DNA of 64,000 nt from Collinsella aerofaciens (GCF_015554145.1 NZ_JADNHZ010000002.1:62001-126000); one strand, 5' to 3'; counted from the first letter of the stretch, positions 15,143-23,857 are shown. Notes: generated by a model not told the origin, from the sequence alone. Program-made: numbers and translations.

Positions 15143-16564
15143 ATGGCTTATACCGACAAACCCGAAAGCGCAAACGAGGCGCAGGATCATTCCCAGTCGC
15201 TCGACGACGGCGGCTTTTTCTCCCTTAATGACGTCATCATGGCAGGCAGGCAACAGCTCACCCGCTCCGAGCATCTCTTGGCTGCCGACACGCGCCGCAA
15301 CGCCCGCAACCTACTCGCGAGCGCCAAGTTGCTCGCGCTCGTCGTCATCGTCTCGCTCGCCATGGGCGTTGCCGCTTGGGCGTTTTTGGCCTCGCTGAAT
15401 ATCGCGACCGACTATCGCGAGCACCACGCGTGGGTCTACGCCTTGCTTCCTGTTGTGGGCGTTGCCACCGCATGGGTGTACAAAAACCACGGCCTTGCCG
15501 CCAAACGCGGTAACAACCTGGTCATCGACTCCGCTCTGAGCACACGTCTCATCCATATGCGCATGGCCGTCCTTACCTTCGTCTGCTCCACGCTCACGCA
15601 CCTAACGGGCGGATCTGCCGGTCGCGAGGGGGCCGCGGTGCAGATTGGCGGCACCATCGCCAGCAACATCTCGAACCTCGCCCACCTCAAAAAACATGAC
15701 CACCACGACCTCATGCTCGCCGGCATCTCGTCGGCCTTTGGCGCCGTATTCGGCTCGCCCCTTGCTGGAGCTTTCTTTGGCATGGAGATGTGCTTTATCG
15801 GCAAGATCGACTACACCGCGGGCATCTACTGCCTGGTCGCCTCGTTTACCGGCTACTTTACGTCGCTTGCCTTGGGAACCGAGTACGAGGCGAATGTCAT
15901 CGCCAGCGTTCCCAACATGACACCACGGACGGTTGTCATCGTTGTTATCAGCGCCATTATCTTCGGCCTGACGGCACGCCTCTTTGCCTGGTCGGTTCGA
16001 ACCGTCAAAAGCCTGTACGGTCGCTTTATCACCAATTACCTCGTCCGCGCACTCATAGGCGCACTCGTGGTTTTGACCGCCTATGCCCTCCTCGACGCCT
16101 GGGACTACGCCGGCCTTTCCACGTGGCTTTCCGGCGCAGGATTTGCAGGTAACACCACCCTGGCGGACGCAGCCATCAAGTTGGTCGTCACAGCGCTTAC
16201 CCTGGGCGCGGGCTTCCAAGGCGGCGAGGTCACGCCCCTGTTTGGCATCGGTGCGGCACTCGGTGGCTGGATCGGTTGCCTTACCGGGCTTGAACCCAGT
16301 TTTCTGGCGGCTCTCGGCATGCTCGGCGTGTTCTGCGCCGGCCTCAACGTGCCCATCACCACCTGCATGATGGCCATCGACCTGTTCCACGGCACGGCCG
16401 CCGGGTTCTTTGTCATCGTGGCCTTTATCAGCTACCTAACCGGCGGACACCGCGGCGTGTACCCTGCCCAGCGCATCATCTCACCCAAGCGCCGTTCGCT
16501 TATTGTGGATGAGGGCGGTACGGTAGCGGATGCTATCGAGCGCCACAACGACCTGATAGAGTAG
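15143..16564 (+). CDS. CLC-family anion transporter, atypical selectivity motif
   Basis: 473 residues with about ten membrane segments. The gating glutamate motif is GREGA and the later motif GGEVTPLF stands where most CLCs have GxFxP. The usual GSGIP anion-binding loop is not visible; RGNNLV occupies the equivalent place. That substitution recalls the fluoride/proton antiporter branch of CLCs, so fluoride export is possible, but no fluoride riboswitch was seen upstream. A TATAAT lies at 15108-15113 and GAGGA precedes the ATG. It is divergent from moeA. CLC membership is firm; the ion is open. Confidence 0.85.
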   Translation: MAYTDKPESANEAQDHSQSLDDGGFFSLNDVIMAGRQQLTRSEHLLAADTRRNARNLLASAKLLALVVIVSLAMGVAAWAFLASLNIATDYREHHAWVYALLPVVGVATAWVYKNHGLAAKRGNNLVIDSALSTRLIHMRMAVLTFVCSTLTHLTGGSAGREGAAVQIGGTIASNISNLAHLKKHDHHDLMLAGISSAFGAVFGSPLAGAFFGMEMCFIGKIDYTAGIYCLVASFTGYFTSLALGTEYEANVIASVPNMTPRTVVIVVISAIIFGLTARLFAWSVRTVKSLYGRFITNYLVRALIGALVVLTAYALLDAWDYAGLSTWLSGAGFAGNTTLADAAIKLVVTALTLGAGFQGGEVTPLFGIGAALGGWIGCLTGLEPSFLAALGMLGVFCAGLNVPITTCMMAIDLFHGTAAGFFVIVAFISYLTGGHRGVYPAQRIISPKRRSLIVDEGGTVADAIERHNDLIE

Positions 16565-16650
16565 ATGTAATAATCGCCGTGCAGCCACAATCGGGGGCAA
16601 TTCGACCTGAGCGCGACCGCACCGTCATGCCACACGCCGGGAGTCGCCCC

Positions 16651-17613
16651 ATGCACGCAACTGATTTTGGCCGCACGCTCATCATCGCCAACCCCGCCGC
16701 CCAGTCGGGCGCCGCGCGCGAGGTTGCCGAGCGCCTGCAGCGCTTTTTGGATATGACCGCGCGCGCATCCCAGTTTGACCTGGTGCTAACCGAGCACATG
16801 GGACACGCCAAGGAGCTTGCCGCACAGGCTCAGGGCTATCGCACCGTTATCGCACTCGGCGGCGACGGCGTGATCCACGAAGTCGTCAACGGGCTTATGA
16901 CGCAAAAGGAGGACGCCCGCCCCGCTCTTGCCGTCCTGCCCGTGGGCTCCGGCAACGATTTTGCCCAGACGCTCGATATCGAAGATTTCTCCGGCAAGGA
17001 TTTTGGCGCGCTACTCACCTGTGAGCTGCAGCGTCAGGACATCGGGCGGATTCGCTCGTGGAGCCCTGCGAGCGGCAGCGGCGAGGCTACCGTTGAGTAC
17101 TACGACCAGACGCTCTCGGTCGGCATCGATGCCGCCATCGGCCTTGGCACCACCGAGCTGCGCAAAAAGACCGGCTTGACGGGTGCTCCGCTCTACACCC
17201 TTTCGGGACTTGAGCAGTTTGGCCTGCGCTATCGCAGCTACCCCATGACAGTCAGCTTTGACGGCGCGCCCGCCGAGCGCGTGAGGGCGATCATCATGGC
17301 GATTCAGCTTGGTCCTACCTATGGCTCGGGCTATCGCATCTGCCCCGATGCCGACCCCTGCGACGGCATGCTCGACGTCTGCTACGCCTGCGGCCCCGTC
17401 CCTCGCGCGGTAGCCCTGCCTATGTTCCTTTCGGCCAAGGACGGCCACCATACCAAGTTGCCACCGGTTCGCATGCGCCGCTGCCGCCATGCCGAGCTAA
17501 CTTTTGAGGAGCCCGACTACCCCATCCAGGCCGACGGCGAGCCCATCGTCGCCTCGCGCATCGAAGTCGACATCCTACCCGGCGCCCTCCAAGTCTGGCA
17601 CCCAACCCGCTAA
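16651..17613 (+). CDS. Diacylglycerol kinase-family lipid kinase
   Basis: 320 residues of the YegS/DgkB type. NPAAQSGAA and the catalytic-domain motif ALGGDGVIHEVVNGL are clear, followed by PVGSGNDFAQTL. ATG 16651 is preceded by GGGAG at seven bases; longer in-frame starts lack ribosome sites. Such enzymes phosphorylate diacylglycerol or related lipids at the membrane to recycle them into phospholipid synthesis. It follows the CLC gene on the same strand after 86 bases and ends in a perfect long palindrome. Confidence 0.88.
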   Translation: MHATDFGRTLIIANPAAQSGAAREVAERLQRFLDMTARASQFDLVLTEHMGHAKELAAQAQGYRTVIALGGDGVIHEVVNGLMTQKEDARPALAVLPVGSGNDFAQTLDIEDFSGKDFGALLTCELQRQDIGRIRSWSPASGSGEATVEYYDQTLSVGIDAAIGLGTTELRKKTGLTGAPLYTLSGLEQFGLRYRSYPMTVSFDGAPAERVRAIIMAIQLGPTYGSGYRICPDADPCDGMLDVCYACGPVPRAVALPMFLSAKDGHHTKLPPVRMRRCRHAELTFEEPDYPIQADGEPIVASRIEVDILPGALQVWHPTR

Positions 17614-17621
17614 CCCCACCT

Positions 17622-17690
17622 AAGTTGCGGTGAAATAGGGACTGTTTATGCAGTTAAAGCCGCGAAACAGTCCCTATTTCACCGCAACTT
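17622..17690. repeat. Long palindrome, GTTGCGGTGAAATA family, copy 1
   Basis: AAGTTGCGGTGAAATAGGG and its continuation (26 bases in all) pair perfectly with the right arm around a 17-base centre. It lies between the converging lipid kinase and release-factor-like genes, so it can end transcription both ways. A related copy is at 38275-38341. Confidence 0.8.
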
Positions 17691-17700
17691 ATTGAGAAGA

Positions 17701-18081
17701 TCATTCCTCCCCGCCCGGCTTGCGACGGTTGGCCTTTTTAATCGCGTTGAAGTGCTTGTCATTGAGCCTGCGCTGGCGAGAGCGCAGAGGCACCTTAGTC
17801 TTTACGCGTCGGCGCGGTGGACGCCCGCGACGCTCCAGCTCAGCGCGCAGCTTACGCAGACAGCTCGCGCGATTCTGAAACTGACTACGGCTCTCGCGCG
17901 CCGTCACGACAATCCCCGTGGGCCCATGCTTCATGCGCACCGCCGAGTCCGTCGTGTTCACGCCCTGCCCGCCCGGACCCGTCGCGCGAAACACCTGCAC
18001 CTCGCAATCGCGCGCCAACTCCTCGACCGACATCTCGGCATAGCGCGCATATTCGCGCCATCCCATCTTGTTCTCATCCAT
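17701..18081 (-). CDS. Release-factor-like peptidyl-tRNA hydrolase (RF-1 domain only)
   Basis: 126 residues. The GGQ catalytic loop is intact (TGPGGQGVN), with [14 protein letters not shown] after it and a basic C-terminal tail rich in Lys/Arg. The codon-recognition domain of true release factors is absent. This is the plan of ArfB/YaeJ-like ribosome rescue proteins, although the match to ArfB itself is not proven. ATG 18081 follows GGGAGGTG. A small palindrome (18107-18137) lies just upstream of the start, and xpt lies beyond it on the same strand. Confidence 0.8.
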   Translation of the reverse strand: MDENKMGWREYARYAEMSVEELARDCEVQVFRATGPGGQGVNTTDSAVRMKHGPTGIVVTARESRSQFQNRASCLRKLRAELERRGRPPRRRVKTKVPLRSRQRRLNDKHFNAIKKANRRKPGGEE

Positions 18082-18106
18082 ATCAACACCTCCCCTCATA
18101 CAAAAA

Positions 18107-18137
18107 ATGTGACAAAGGGACGTTCCCTTTGTCACAT
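18107..18137. repeat. Short perfect palindrome between xpt and the release-factor-like gene
   Basis: ATGTGACAAAGGGA and TCCCTTTGTCACAT flank a CGT centre. No strong U run follows on either strand. It belongs in style with the other GGGAC-containing intergenic palindromes of this window. Confidence 0.7.
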
Positions 18138-18164
18138 CGCATACCAATCGCTTGTGTTGCGCGC

Positions 18165-18743
18165 TTAGGCGAAGGTGATCTCGCCGGTCTCGCAGTCCAT
18201 ATCGGCGATACGGGCCAGGCTCTCAACGCGGAAGCCGCGCTCGCGGAGCTTATCACCGCCGCCCTGGAAGCCCTTCTCCACCGCAATGCCAATACCGGAC
18301 ACCTCGGCACCCGCAGCCTCGCAGATCTTGATAAGACCCTCGAGCGCGCAGCCGTTGGCCAAGAAGTCGTCGATGATCAGGACCTTGTCGCCCTCGGACA
18401 GGAAACGCTTGCCAACGATGACCGGGTACTCCTTCTGCTTGGTAAAGGAGTAGATGGTCGTGGCATACTGCTCGCCGTCGAGGTTGATGGACTGGGCCTT
18501 CTTGGCAAAGACCACCGGCACGCCGCCAAAGTGCTGGGCTGCAATGCAAGCCATACCAATGCCCGAAGCCTCAATCGTCAGGATCTTGTTGATCTCGACA
18601 TTCTTGAACAGACGGGCCCACTCGGCGCCCATGTGGTCGAACAGCTCAACGTCGCACTGGTGGTTGAGGAAGGCATCAACCTTAAGGACGTTACCGGCCT
18701 TTACGATGCCGTCATGGCGAATACGATCCTCAAGCTCCTGCAT
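18165..18743 (-). CDS. xpt: Xanthine phosphoribosyltransferase
   Basis: 192 residues and close in pattern to B. subtilis Xpt: KVDAFLNHQ near the start, [22 protein letters not shown], the PRPP-binding loop [11 protein letters not shown], and [13 protein letters not shown] at the end. It salvages xanthine to XMP with PRPP. No purine riboswitch is visible upstream (the conserved loop sequences are absent). It precedes the release-factor-like gene by about 80 bases. Start ATG 18743. Confidence 0.95.
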   Translation of the reverse strand: MQELEDRIRHDGIVKAGNVLKVDAFLNHQCDVELFDHMGAEWARLFKNVEINKILTIEASGIGMACIAAQHFGGVPVVFAKKAQSINLDGEQYATTIYSFTKQKEYPVIVGKRFLSEGDKVLIIDDFLANGCALEGLIKICEAAGAEVSGIGIAVEKGFQGGGDKLRERGFRVESLARIADMDCETGEITFA

Positions 18744-18901
18744 GGCGCAACCCCTTCTCGCGGCAACGATACCGCGCGATTAATAAACGTTGTTCGATAG
18801 TCTACCACGGACCGACCCCCGCCTGTCCCACAAGCCGCATCGCACCACAAACCAGTCTTTTTGGGACGGCGCGAATACGTGGCAGGCAGCCTCCCAACAC
18901 G

Positions 18902-20206
18902 CTAATGGCGGGCGCGCATCCTCACCAAACGCACCATGGCGAGCGCAAAACCCACAGCGGCCACAGCCATAAGCACGTAGAACACCGAGCGAAAACCGAA
19001 TAGGAATACATCCGGACGGCCTGCAACGAAACTGGTCACGGCCTCGCCCATCGCCACGCTCATCTGCCCATACAGGATATGCGACGCCACCGTAATGCCG
19101 AATGCCATGCCAGCGTAGCGCGCCAAACTGCCCAAGCTGCCCGCAAAACCGAGCGCCTCGCGCGGGGCCGAACCCATATACAGGGAGTTGTTAGGGCTTT
19201 GGAAAATCGACGTACCGAGCGACATAAATGCGACGCAGCACACGATCACAAGGATGGAGGAATGCTCGTTGAGCGTGCTCACCGCAAAGAGACCGCACAC
19301 GTACACACCCAGGCCGACTGCCGTGGGGCCCTCGCAGCCAACACGGTCCGAAACCGTGCCCGAAAGCGGGCCGATAAAGGCATTCACCATCGGCAGCGCC
19401 AAAAAGAGTAGCCCAGAGATGTCGGAACCAAAGCCGTGGGCGTCCTGAAAATAGAACGGCAGGATAAACTCGGATGCGCCAATACCAACGAACACGATGA
19501 GCATGCAAGCAAGGTTGATGGTGAAGGCCGAATTTGCAAAGCAGCGACGAGCGGCCTCGATCAGGGACATGGGGCGCTCGCCGGCCTCCGGCTTAACATG
19601 CGGTAGTGTATAGAGTCCCACGATAAACGAGATGACGCCAATGGGCAGGTTGATGAGGAAGATGCTCTCCCAGGGAAAGCTTGCCACCAGCATGCCGCCG
19701 AGCACGGGGCCGCACATCATGCCGAGGGCCACGAAGGTCGCGAGAATACCCATGGCACGACCGCGCTCGCGCGCCGGAAACGACTCGGTGATGATACCCA
19801 TGTTGTTAGCCATGGCCGCCGCGCAACCGACGCCCTGAACAATGCGTGCCAGGATAAGAACTTCGAGCGAACTCGAAAGGCCGCAAAGCAGCGAGCCAGC
19901 CGTAAAAACGATTACGCCCAGCTGGAATACGCCCACCTTGCCGCGCACGTCGCCCAGACGGCCAAACGGCAACATAGCCACGCATGTCGCAAGCAGATAC
20001 ACCGAGCTCACCAGTTGAATGCGATCGAGGCCCACGCCCAGCTCCTTTTGCATCACGGGCAACGCCACGGTCACGACGGTCGAATCCAGACACGACATAA
20101 ACGTCATGATGAGCACGGTAAACAGAATCACCCATTTGTTCTTGCCATGGGTGTCGCCCTCAAGGGCAATGTGCTCGCGGCGCAGCTGCTCTGCAGTTTT
20201 CTCCAT
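18902..20206 (-). CDS. MFS drug/metabolite exporter, DHA2-like
   Basis: 434 residues with an N-terminal cytosolic stretch followed by repeated membrane segments. Motif A is LPFGRLGDVRGK; motif C-like GMMCGPVLGGML and LDSTVVTVALP at the first helix are typical of the EmrB/QacA (DHA2) group, though helix count is nearer 12 than 14. ATG 20206 was preferred to an ATG two codons upstream because AAAGG lies six bases before it. Gene stands alone between xpt and metY. The substrate cannot be predicted. Confidence 0.85.
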   Translation of the reverse strand: MEKTAEQLRREHIALEGDTHGKNKWVILFTVLIMTFMSCLDSTVVTVALPVMQKELGVGLDRIQLVSSVYLLATCVAMLPFGRLGDVRGKVGVFQLGVIVFTAGSLLCGLSSSLEVLILARIVQGVGCAAAMANNMGIITESFPARERGRAMGILATFVALGMMCGPVLGGMLVASFPWESIFLINLPIGVISFIVGLYTLPHVKPEAGERPMSLIEAARRCFANSAFTINLACMLIVFVGIGASEFILPFYFQDAHGFGSDISGLLFLALPMVNAFIGPLSGTVSDRVGCEGPTAVGLGVYVCGLFAVSTLNEHSSILVIVCCVAFMSLGTSIFQSPNNSLYMGSAPREALGFAGSLGSLARYAGMAFGITVASHILYGQMSVAMGEAVTSFVAGRPDVFLFGFRSVFYVLMAVAAVGFALAMVRLVRMRARH

Positions 20207-20232
20207 ATCCATCCTTTCGAGTGGCCCAACGC

Positions 20233-20280
20233 AAAAAACGGGGCCCCAATCGCCTGCAAACAGCCGCGATTGGGGCCCCG
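20233..20280 (-). terminator. Terminator of metY
   Basis: CGGGGCCCCAATCGC pairs with GCGATTGGGGCCCCG (15 bp) around 12 bases and is followed by TTTTTT on the minus strand. Confidence 0.93.
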
Positions 20281-20348
20281 CCTACGGAATCGGAACGAAA
20301 GGTCGCCGAAGCTTTCTGCCAGCATCGGCGCCTTGTGCGAACGCTAGC

Positions 20349-21632
20349 CTAGCACTGCTCGAGCGCCTGCTCAAGGTCGGCAATCAGATCGGCCGTGTCC
20401 TCGAGGCCGCACGACAGGCGCACCATGTCGGCAGAGATGCCACAGGCGATGAGCTCCTCATCGTTCATCTGGCGATGCGTAGCGTTAGCAGGATGCAGGC
20501 AGCAGGTGCGGGCGTCAGCCACATGCGTGGCGATCTGGGCAAGTTTAAGGCTCTTCATAAAGGTCTCGGCCGCCGCGCGACCACCGTTAAAGCCAAAGCT
20601 CACGACGCCGCAGGTACCGTTAGGCATGTACTTCTGAGCCAGGTCATAGTACTTATCGCCCTCCAGGCCTGGATAGCTCACGAAGCGCACCTTGGGATGG
20701 CTCTGCAAGAACTTGGCAACGGCCAGGCCGTTCTCGCAATGACGCGGCATGCGCACATGCAGGCTCTCGAGCGAGCTGTTCAAGAAGAACGCCGCCTGCG
20801 GGTTCTGCATGGGGCCGAGGTCGCGCATGAGCTGAGCGGTTGCCTTGGTAATGAAGGCACCCTCGCGACCGAACTTCTCGGCATACGTCACGCCGTGGTA
20901 GCTCTCGTCGGGCGTGGTGAGACCCGGGAACTTGTCTGCATGGGCCATCCAGTCGAACTGGCCGTGGTCGACGATCACGCCGCCCAGGTAGGCAGCATGT
21001 CCATCCATGTACTTGGTGGTGGAGTGCGTAACGATGTCGGCGCCCCACTCAAAGGGACGGCACATCACGGGCGTCGGGAAGGTGTTGTCGACCATCAGCG
21101 GCACGCCGTGGTCATGTGCGGCCTTGGCAAAGCGCTCAATATCGAGCACGGCAAGGGCGGGGTTTGCGATCGTCTCGCCAAAGACGAGCTTGGTGTTGGG
21201 CCGGAAGGCTGCCTCCAGCTCCTCATCGGTGCAGTCGGGGGCGACGAACGTGCAGGTCACGCCCATGCGGCCCATGGTGTGGGCGAGCAGGTTATACGTA
21301 CCGCCGTAAATGGCAGAGCTCGCGACCACATGATCGCCGGCACCGACCACGTTAAAGATCGCGAGGAAATTCGCAGCCATGCCCGAGCTCGTGAGCATCG
21401 CAGCGGTGCCGCCCTCCATCTCGCAGATCTTGGCGGCAACGAGATCGCACGTGGGGTTCTGCAAACGGCTGTAGAAGTAGCCCGACTCCTCTAGGTCAAA
21501 CAGCTTGCCCATGTGCTCGGACGTGTCGTACTTCCATGTGGTGGACTGGTAGATGGGCACCTGGCGCGGCTCGGCATCTCCCGGGTGATAGCCGCCCTGA
21601 ACACATGTAGTTCCGATGGTCTGCTCGCTCAT
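20349..21632 (-). CDS. metY: O-acetylhomoserine sulfhydrylase
   Basis: 427 residues, Cys/Met-metabolism PLP family. IYQSTTWKYD, YSRLQNPT, the Ser/Gly-rich MLTSSGMAA and the PLP lysine in HSTTKYMDGH are all present. The length and start TTCVQGGYHPGD fit O-acetylhomoserine (thiol)-lyase, which makes homocysteine directly from sulfide; gamma-lyase activity is possible. AAGGGAG precedes the ATG. It is transcribed alone, divergent from the C_GCAxxG_C_C gene. No SAM riboswitch was seen in its leader. In an organism with a cysteine desulfidase (26154-27473), direct sulfhydrylation is a sensible route. Confidence 0.9.
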   Translation of the reverse strand: MSEQTIGTTCVQGGYHPGDAEPRQVPIYQSTTWKYDTSEHMGKLFDLEESGYFYSRLQNPTCDLVAAKICEMEGGTAAMLTSSGMAANFLAIFNVVGAGDHVVASSAIYGGTYNLLAHTMGRMGVTCTFVAPDCTDEELEAAFRPNTKLVFGETIANPALAVLDIERFAKAAHDHGVPLMVDNTFPTPVMCRPFEWGADIVTHSTTKYMDGHAAYLGGVIVDHGQFDWMAHADKFPGLTTPDESYHGVTYAEKFGREGAFITKATAQLMRDLGPMQNPQAAFFLNSSLESLHVRMPRHCENGLAVAKFLQSHPKVRFVSYPGLEGDKYYDLAQKYMPNGTCGVVSFGFNGGRAAAETFMKSLKLAQIATHVADARTCCLHPANATHRQMNDEELIACGISADMVRLSCGLEDTADLIADLEQALEQC

Positions 21633-21720
21633 ATCTAGCTCCCTTGCCTGGGTTTTGTTTTATTCGGTTCACAATACCGCTACCCCGCACCCCTCTCAAC
21701 CCATCCCGCCGATAGGTTAT

Positions 21721-21759
21721 GGGACAAATTAATCAGGTTTATTTGTCCCAAATCTTAAG
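21721..21759. repeat. GGGACAAATTAATCAG palindrome, copy 1
   Basis: GGGACAAAT pairs with ATTTGTCCC and is followed by AAATCTTAAG. The same left arm, right arm and AAATCTTAAG flank recur at 33860-33898, so this is a dispersed repeat rather than a chance hairpin. Confidence 0.8.
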
Positions 21760-21865
21760 AAAGTGTTCGATGGCGAAAAACAATGAGATATGCACTGCGG
21801 TCTCGATAAGCGAATGCGCCAGCAAGGGTACCATAGGCGGGTACACCGCAATCAAGGAGACACCG

Positions 21866-22312
21866 ATGAAGCAGATTGATACCACTCAGCTCAACACTGC
21901 CACCTGTCAGGCTCAAGCTGCCGAATATCACGCCCGTGGCTTTAACTGCGCCCAGGCCGTCGCCTGCACGCTCGCGCCCGTCGTCGGGCTCGACCCCCAG
22001 GTCGCCTTTACCCTCACCGAGGGCTTTGGCGCCGGCATGGGCGGCATGACCGAAACCTGCGGCGCCATCTCGGGCGCCGTGGCCATCATGGGCTTTGTAA
22101 TGAGCGACGGCATGGAAAACCCCAAGACCAAGGGCCAGACCTACAAGCTGTCGCGCGAAATCGCCAAGCGTTTTGGCGAGAAGAACACAACAACCGTCTG
22201 CGGCACGCTCAAGGGCATCGGATCGGATAAGGGTCCGCTCCGCAGCTGCCCCGGCTGCATCGACGATGCCGTCGAAATCGCCTGTGATGTGCTAAAGCAG
22301 CTCGCCGAGTAA
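21866..22312 (+). CDS. C_GCAxxG_C_C family redox protein
   Basis: 148 residues carrying the family signature: FNCAQAV near residue 30, GFGAGMGGM then ETCGAISGA, and RSCPGCIDDA at the end. The spacing of C, GCAxxG, C and C defines the family, which is found in anaerobes and is presumed redox-active or metal-binding; its biochemical role is not known. ATG 21866 is preceded by AAGGAGACACCG. A palindromic repeat lies in the leader. It is a single gene divergent from metY. Confidence 0.85.
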   Translation: MKQIDTTQLNTATCQAQAAEYHARGFNCAQAVACTLAPVVGLDPQVAFTLTEGFGAGMGGMTETCGAISGAVAIMGFVMSDGMENPKTKGQTYKLSREIAKRFGEKNTTTVCGTLKGIGSDKGPLRSCPGCIDDAVEIACDVLKQLAE

Positions 22313-22328
22313 ACGGCAGCGACATAAA

Positions 22329-22377
22329 ACGACAGCCGGCGCGCTTGGGATTCATCCAAATGCACGCCGGCCGTCGT
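22329..22377. terminator. Bidirectional terminator between converging genes
   Basis: ACGACAGCCGGCGCGC pairs with GCACGCCGGCCGTCGT (two mismatches) around 17 bases, between the stops of the C_GCAxxG_C_C gene and yigZ. Confidence 0.75.
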
Positions 22378-22379
22378 CG

Positions 22380-23018
22380 TTAGAACTCAGCAAACTCGGG
22401 AGCGCTGACCTCAATCTCCTCGCGCCCCGCCATAAGCTCGCGCATCTTAGCGCAAAACGGCTCTTGCTCCCCCGCTTTAAACACCAAGTGAAGTGTCACA
22501 GCATCCGCGTAATCGGTATCCGAAACCTTGGCACCCGAATCCTGCGCCAAGCGAAGCACCTGCTCATACTGTGGATAGGCCACATGCACATCAACCGGCA
22601 CGACGCTCGTCATCTCGACGATCTGCCCGGCCTCCTGAGCCGCGGCCACCGCCGCCTGCGTCGCCGCGGTATAGGCGCGCACCAAACCACCAGGCCCCAA
22701 CAGCGTGCCACCAAAATAGCGCGTTACTACGCAGCAAACATTTTTGAGCCCCGCACCGCGCAGCACCTCGAGCGTCGGCATACCACTCGTGCGGCTCGGT
22801 TCACCATCATCGCTCTGGCGCTCGCGTCCATCGACCAAAATCCACGCGGGAACATTGTGTCGAGCGTCATAATGACGCTTGCGAACCATCTCGATAAAGG
22901 CATTCGCCTCGTCCTCGGACTCAATATGGACCAGCTGGGCAATAAACCGGCTCTTGCGGTCCACAAACTCGCCCGAAACCTCAATATTCGATTGCAGAGT
23001 AAAATAGCTGTCCAACAA
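22380..23018 (-). CDS. YigZ/IMPACT family protein
   Basis: 212 residues. The N-terminal Impact domain has KSRFIAQLVHIESEDEA, DDGEPSRTSGMPTLEVL and RYFGGTLLGPGGLVRAY, the family's best-conserved blocks. The C-terminal DUF1949-like ferredoxin fold follows. The start is probably TTG 23018, five bases after GAGGGG; the next TTG codon is an alternative. The function of bacterial YigZ is unclear (a translation-related role has been proposed). It lies downstream of rnpB with a structured element between them. Confidence 0.85.
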   Translation of the reverse strand: MLDSYFTLQSNIEVSGEFVDRKSRFIAQLVHIESEDEANAFIEMVRKRHYDARHNVPAWILVDGRERQSDDGEPSRTSGMPTLEVLRGAGLKNVCCVVTRYFGGTLLGPGGLVRAYTAATQAAVAAAQEAGQIVEMTSVVPVDVHVAYPQYEQVLRLAQDSGAKVSDTDYADAVTLHLVFKAGEQEPFCAKMRELMAGREEIEVSAPEFAEF

Positions 23019-23118
23019 AGCCCCTCAACAAAATAAAGCGCAGCAACAAACAGCCTCAATAATACGATAACCCTAGTAAAAAGAATGGCAACGCCGATGA
23101 TTCCGTCAACGAAAGCGA

Positions 23119-23217
23119 GAACCCGTCAGCGCGAGCAAGGTGCCTTGAAAGCCGAGGGCATTGACCTTATGGTCATGCCCGAAGGTTTGAAAGGCAGATT
23201 GCCGCGCTGACGGGTTC
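23119..23217 (+). repeat. Structured 100-base element, copy 2
   Basis: Outer arms GAACCCGTCAGCGCG and CGCGCTGACGGGTTC pair perfectly over 15 bp. Inside, GCAA/TTGC and TGCCTT/AAGGCA pair, then an internal loop, then the GGGCATTGACC/GGTCATGCCC hairpin with a TTAT loop. The internal loop has TGAAAG at 23146 and GGTTTGAA at 23184, matching copy 1 (7683-7782) at offsets 27 and 65 although the stems differ. It sits between rnpB and yigZ in the opposite orientation to both. Confidence 0.75.
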
Positions 23218-23232
23218 GCAGCGTCAACAAAG

Positions 23233-23596
23233 TGCCGAGTGGGCCGATAAGCCGGGTTCTGTCGTGAACGGTCATTTATCTTGTCTGCACGTTACCGTGC
23301 AGCTCCACGCACGCTACCCGAACGCGGACCGGGCCGGCCCATAGCGTTCCTATTCGCGCTTGCTCCGGATGGGGCTTGCCAAGCCGCCGTGTTGCCACGA
23401 CGCTGGTGGTCTCTTACACCACCGTTTCAGCTTTTCCCTTTACGCCTTGCGGCGCAGGTGGGAGTCTTCTTTTCTGCGGCGCTTTCCGTCGGATCACTCC
23501 GCCCGGCCGTTAGCCGGCATCCCGCCCTCTGGAGCCCGGACTTTCCTCACGCGTGCCGCAAGCAGCACATCGCGCGACCGTCTGGCCCACTCAGCA
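23233..23596 (-). ncRNA. rnpB: RNase P RNA, bacterial type A
   Basis: Read on the minus strand, the conserved 5' block GAGGAAAGTCCGGGCTCC (near 23549), the central AAGGCGTAAAGGGAAA-type region, and the 3' block ACAGAACCCGGCTTATC (near 23255) are all present. The ends pair as helix P1: TGCTGAGTGGGCC at 23584-23596 with GGCCCACTCGGCA at 23233-23245. The length is about 364 bases. It is the catalytic subunit that matures the 5' ends of tRNAs. A TACACT -10-like box lies about 15 bases before the 5' end. The exact ends are estimated from P1. Confidence 0.96.
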
Positions 23597-23678
23597 GTGA
23601 AAGAGTGTAGCACACCGCCAGCACACGCAATGGCACAACCCAAGCGCTTGCACGATAAACCAAGAACCACCCATGCGC

Positions 23679-23793
23679 TACAATAGTTCCGTCGATGGGC
23701 AACGTCGTCAGTCGAGACGCGACCGCGCTCCGCACCCCTCCGTCTACTCGGTGCGTTCCCGCCTCCTCCCCGAGGCGGGATGTCGGCTTTTTT
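23679..23793 (+). ncRNA. Candidate small transcript with its own terminator
   Basis: The 320-base gap between rnpB and rpsA holds a plus-strand TACAAT (-10-like, no good -35), about 65 bases with a CGCACC/GGTGCG hairpin, and a clear terminator: CCCGCCTC/GAGGCGGG at 23758-23779 with TTTTTT ending near 23793. Nothing on the plus strand upstream needs this terminator, so a short RNA may start near 23690. It does not carry SRP RNA, 6S or tmRNA signatures. Weak support for the promoter, good for the terminator. Confidence 0.3.
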
Positions 23794-23857
23794 CATGCAC
23801 CGACAATCCAATAGCCTGTGGACAGCCCGGCAGCATTGCGCATCTCGGTGCCAAATG

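Noticed and set aside
18744..18901. Purine riboswitch upstream of xpt
   Set aside because: The conserved loop and junction sequences are absent in the leader.
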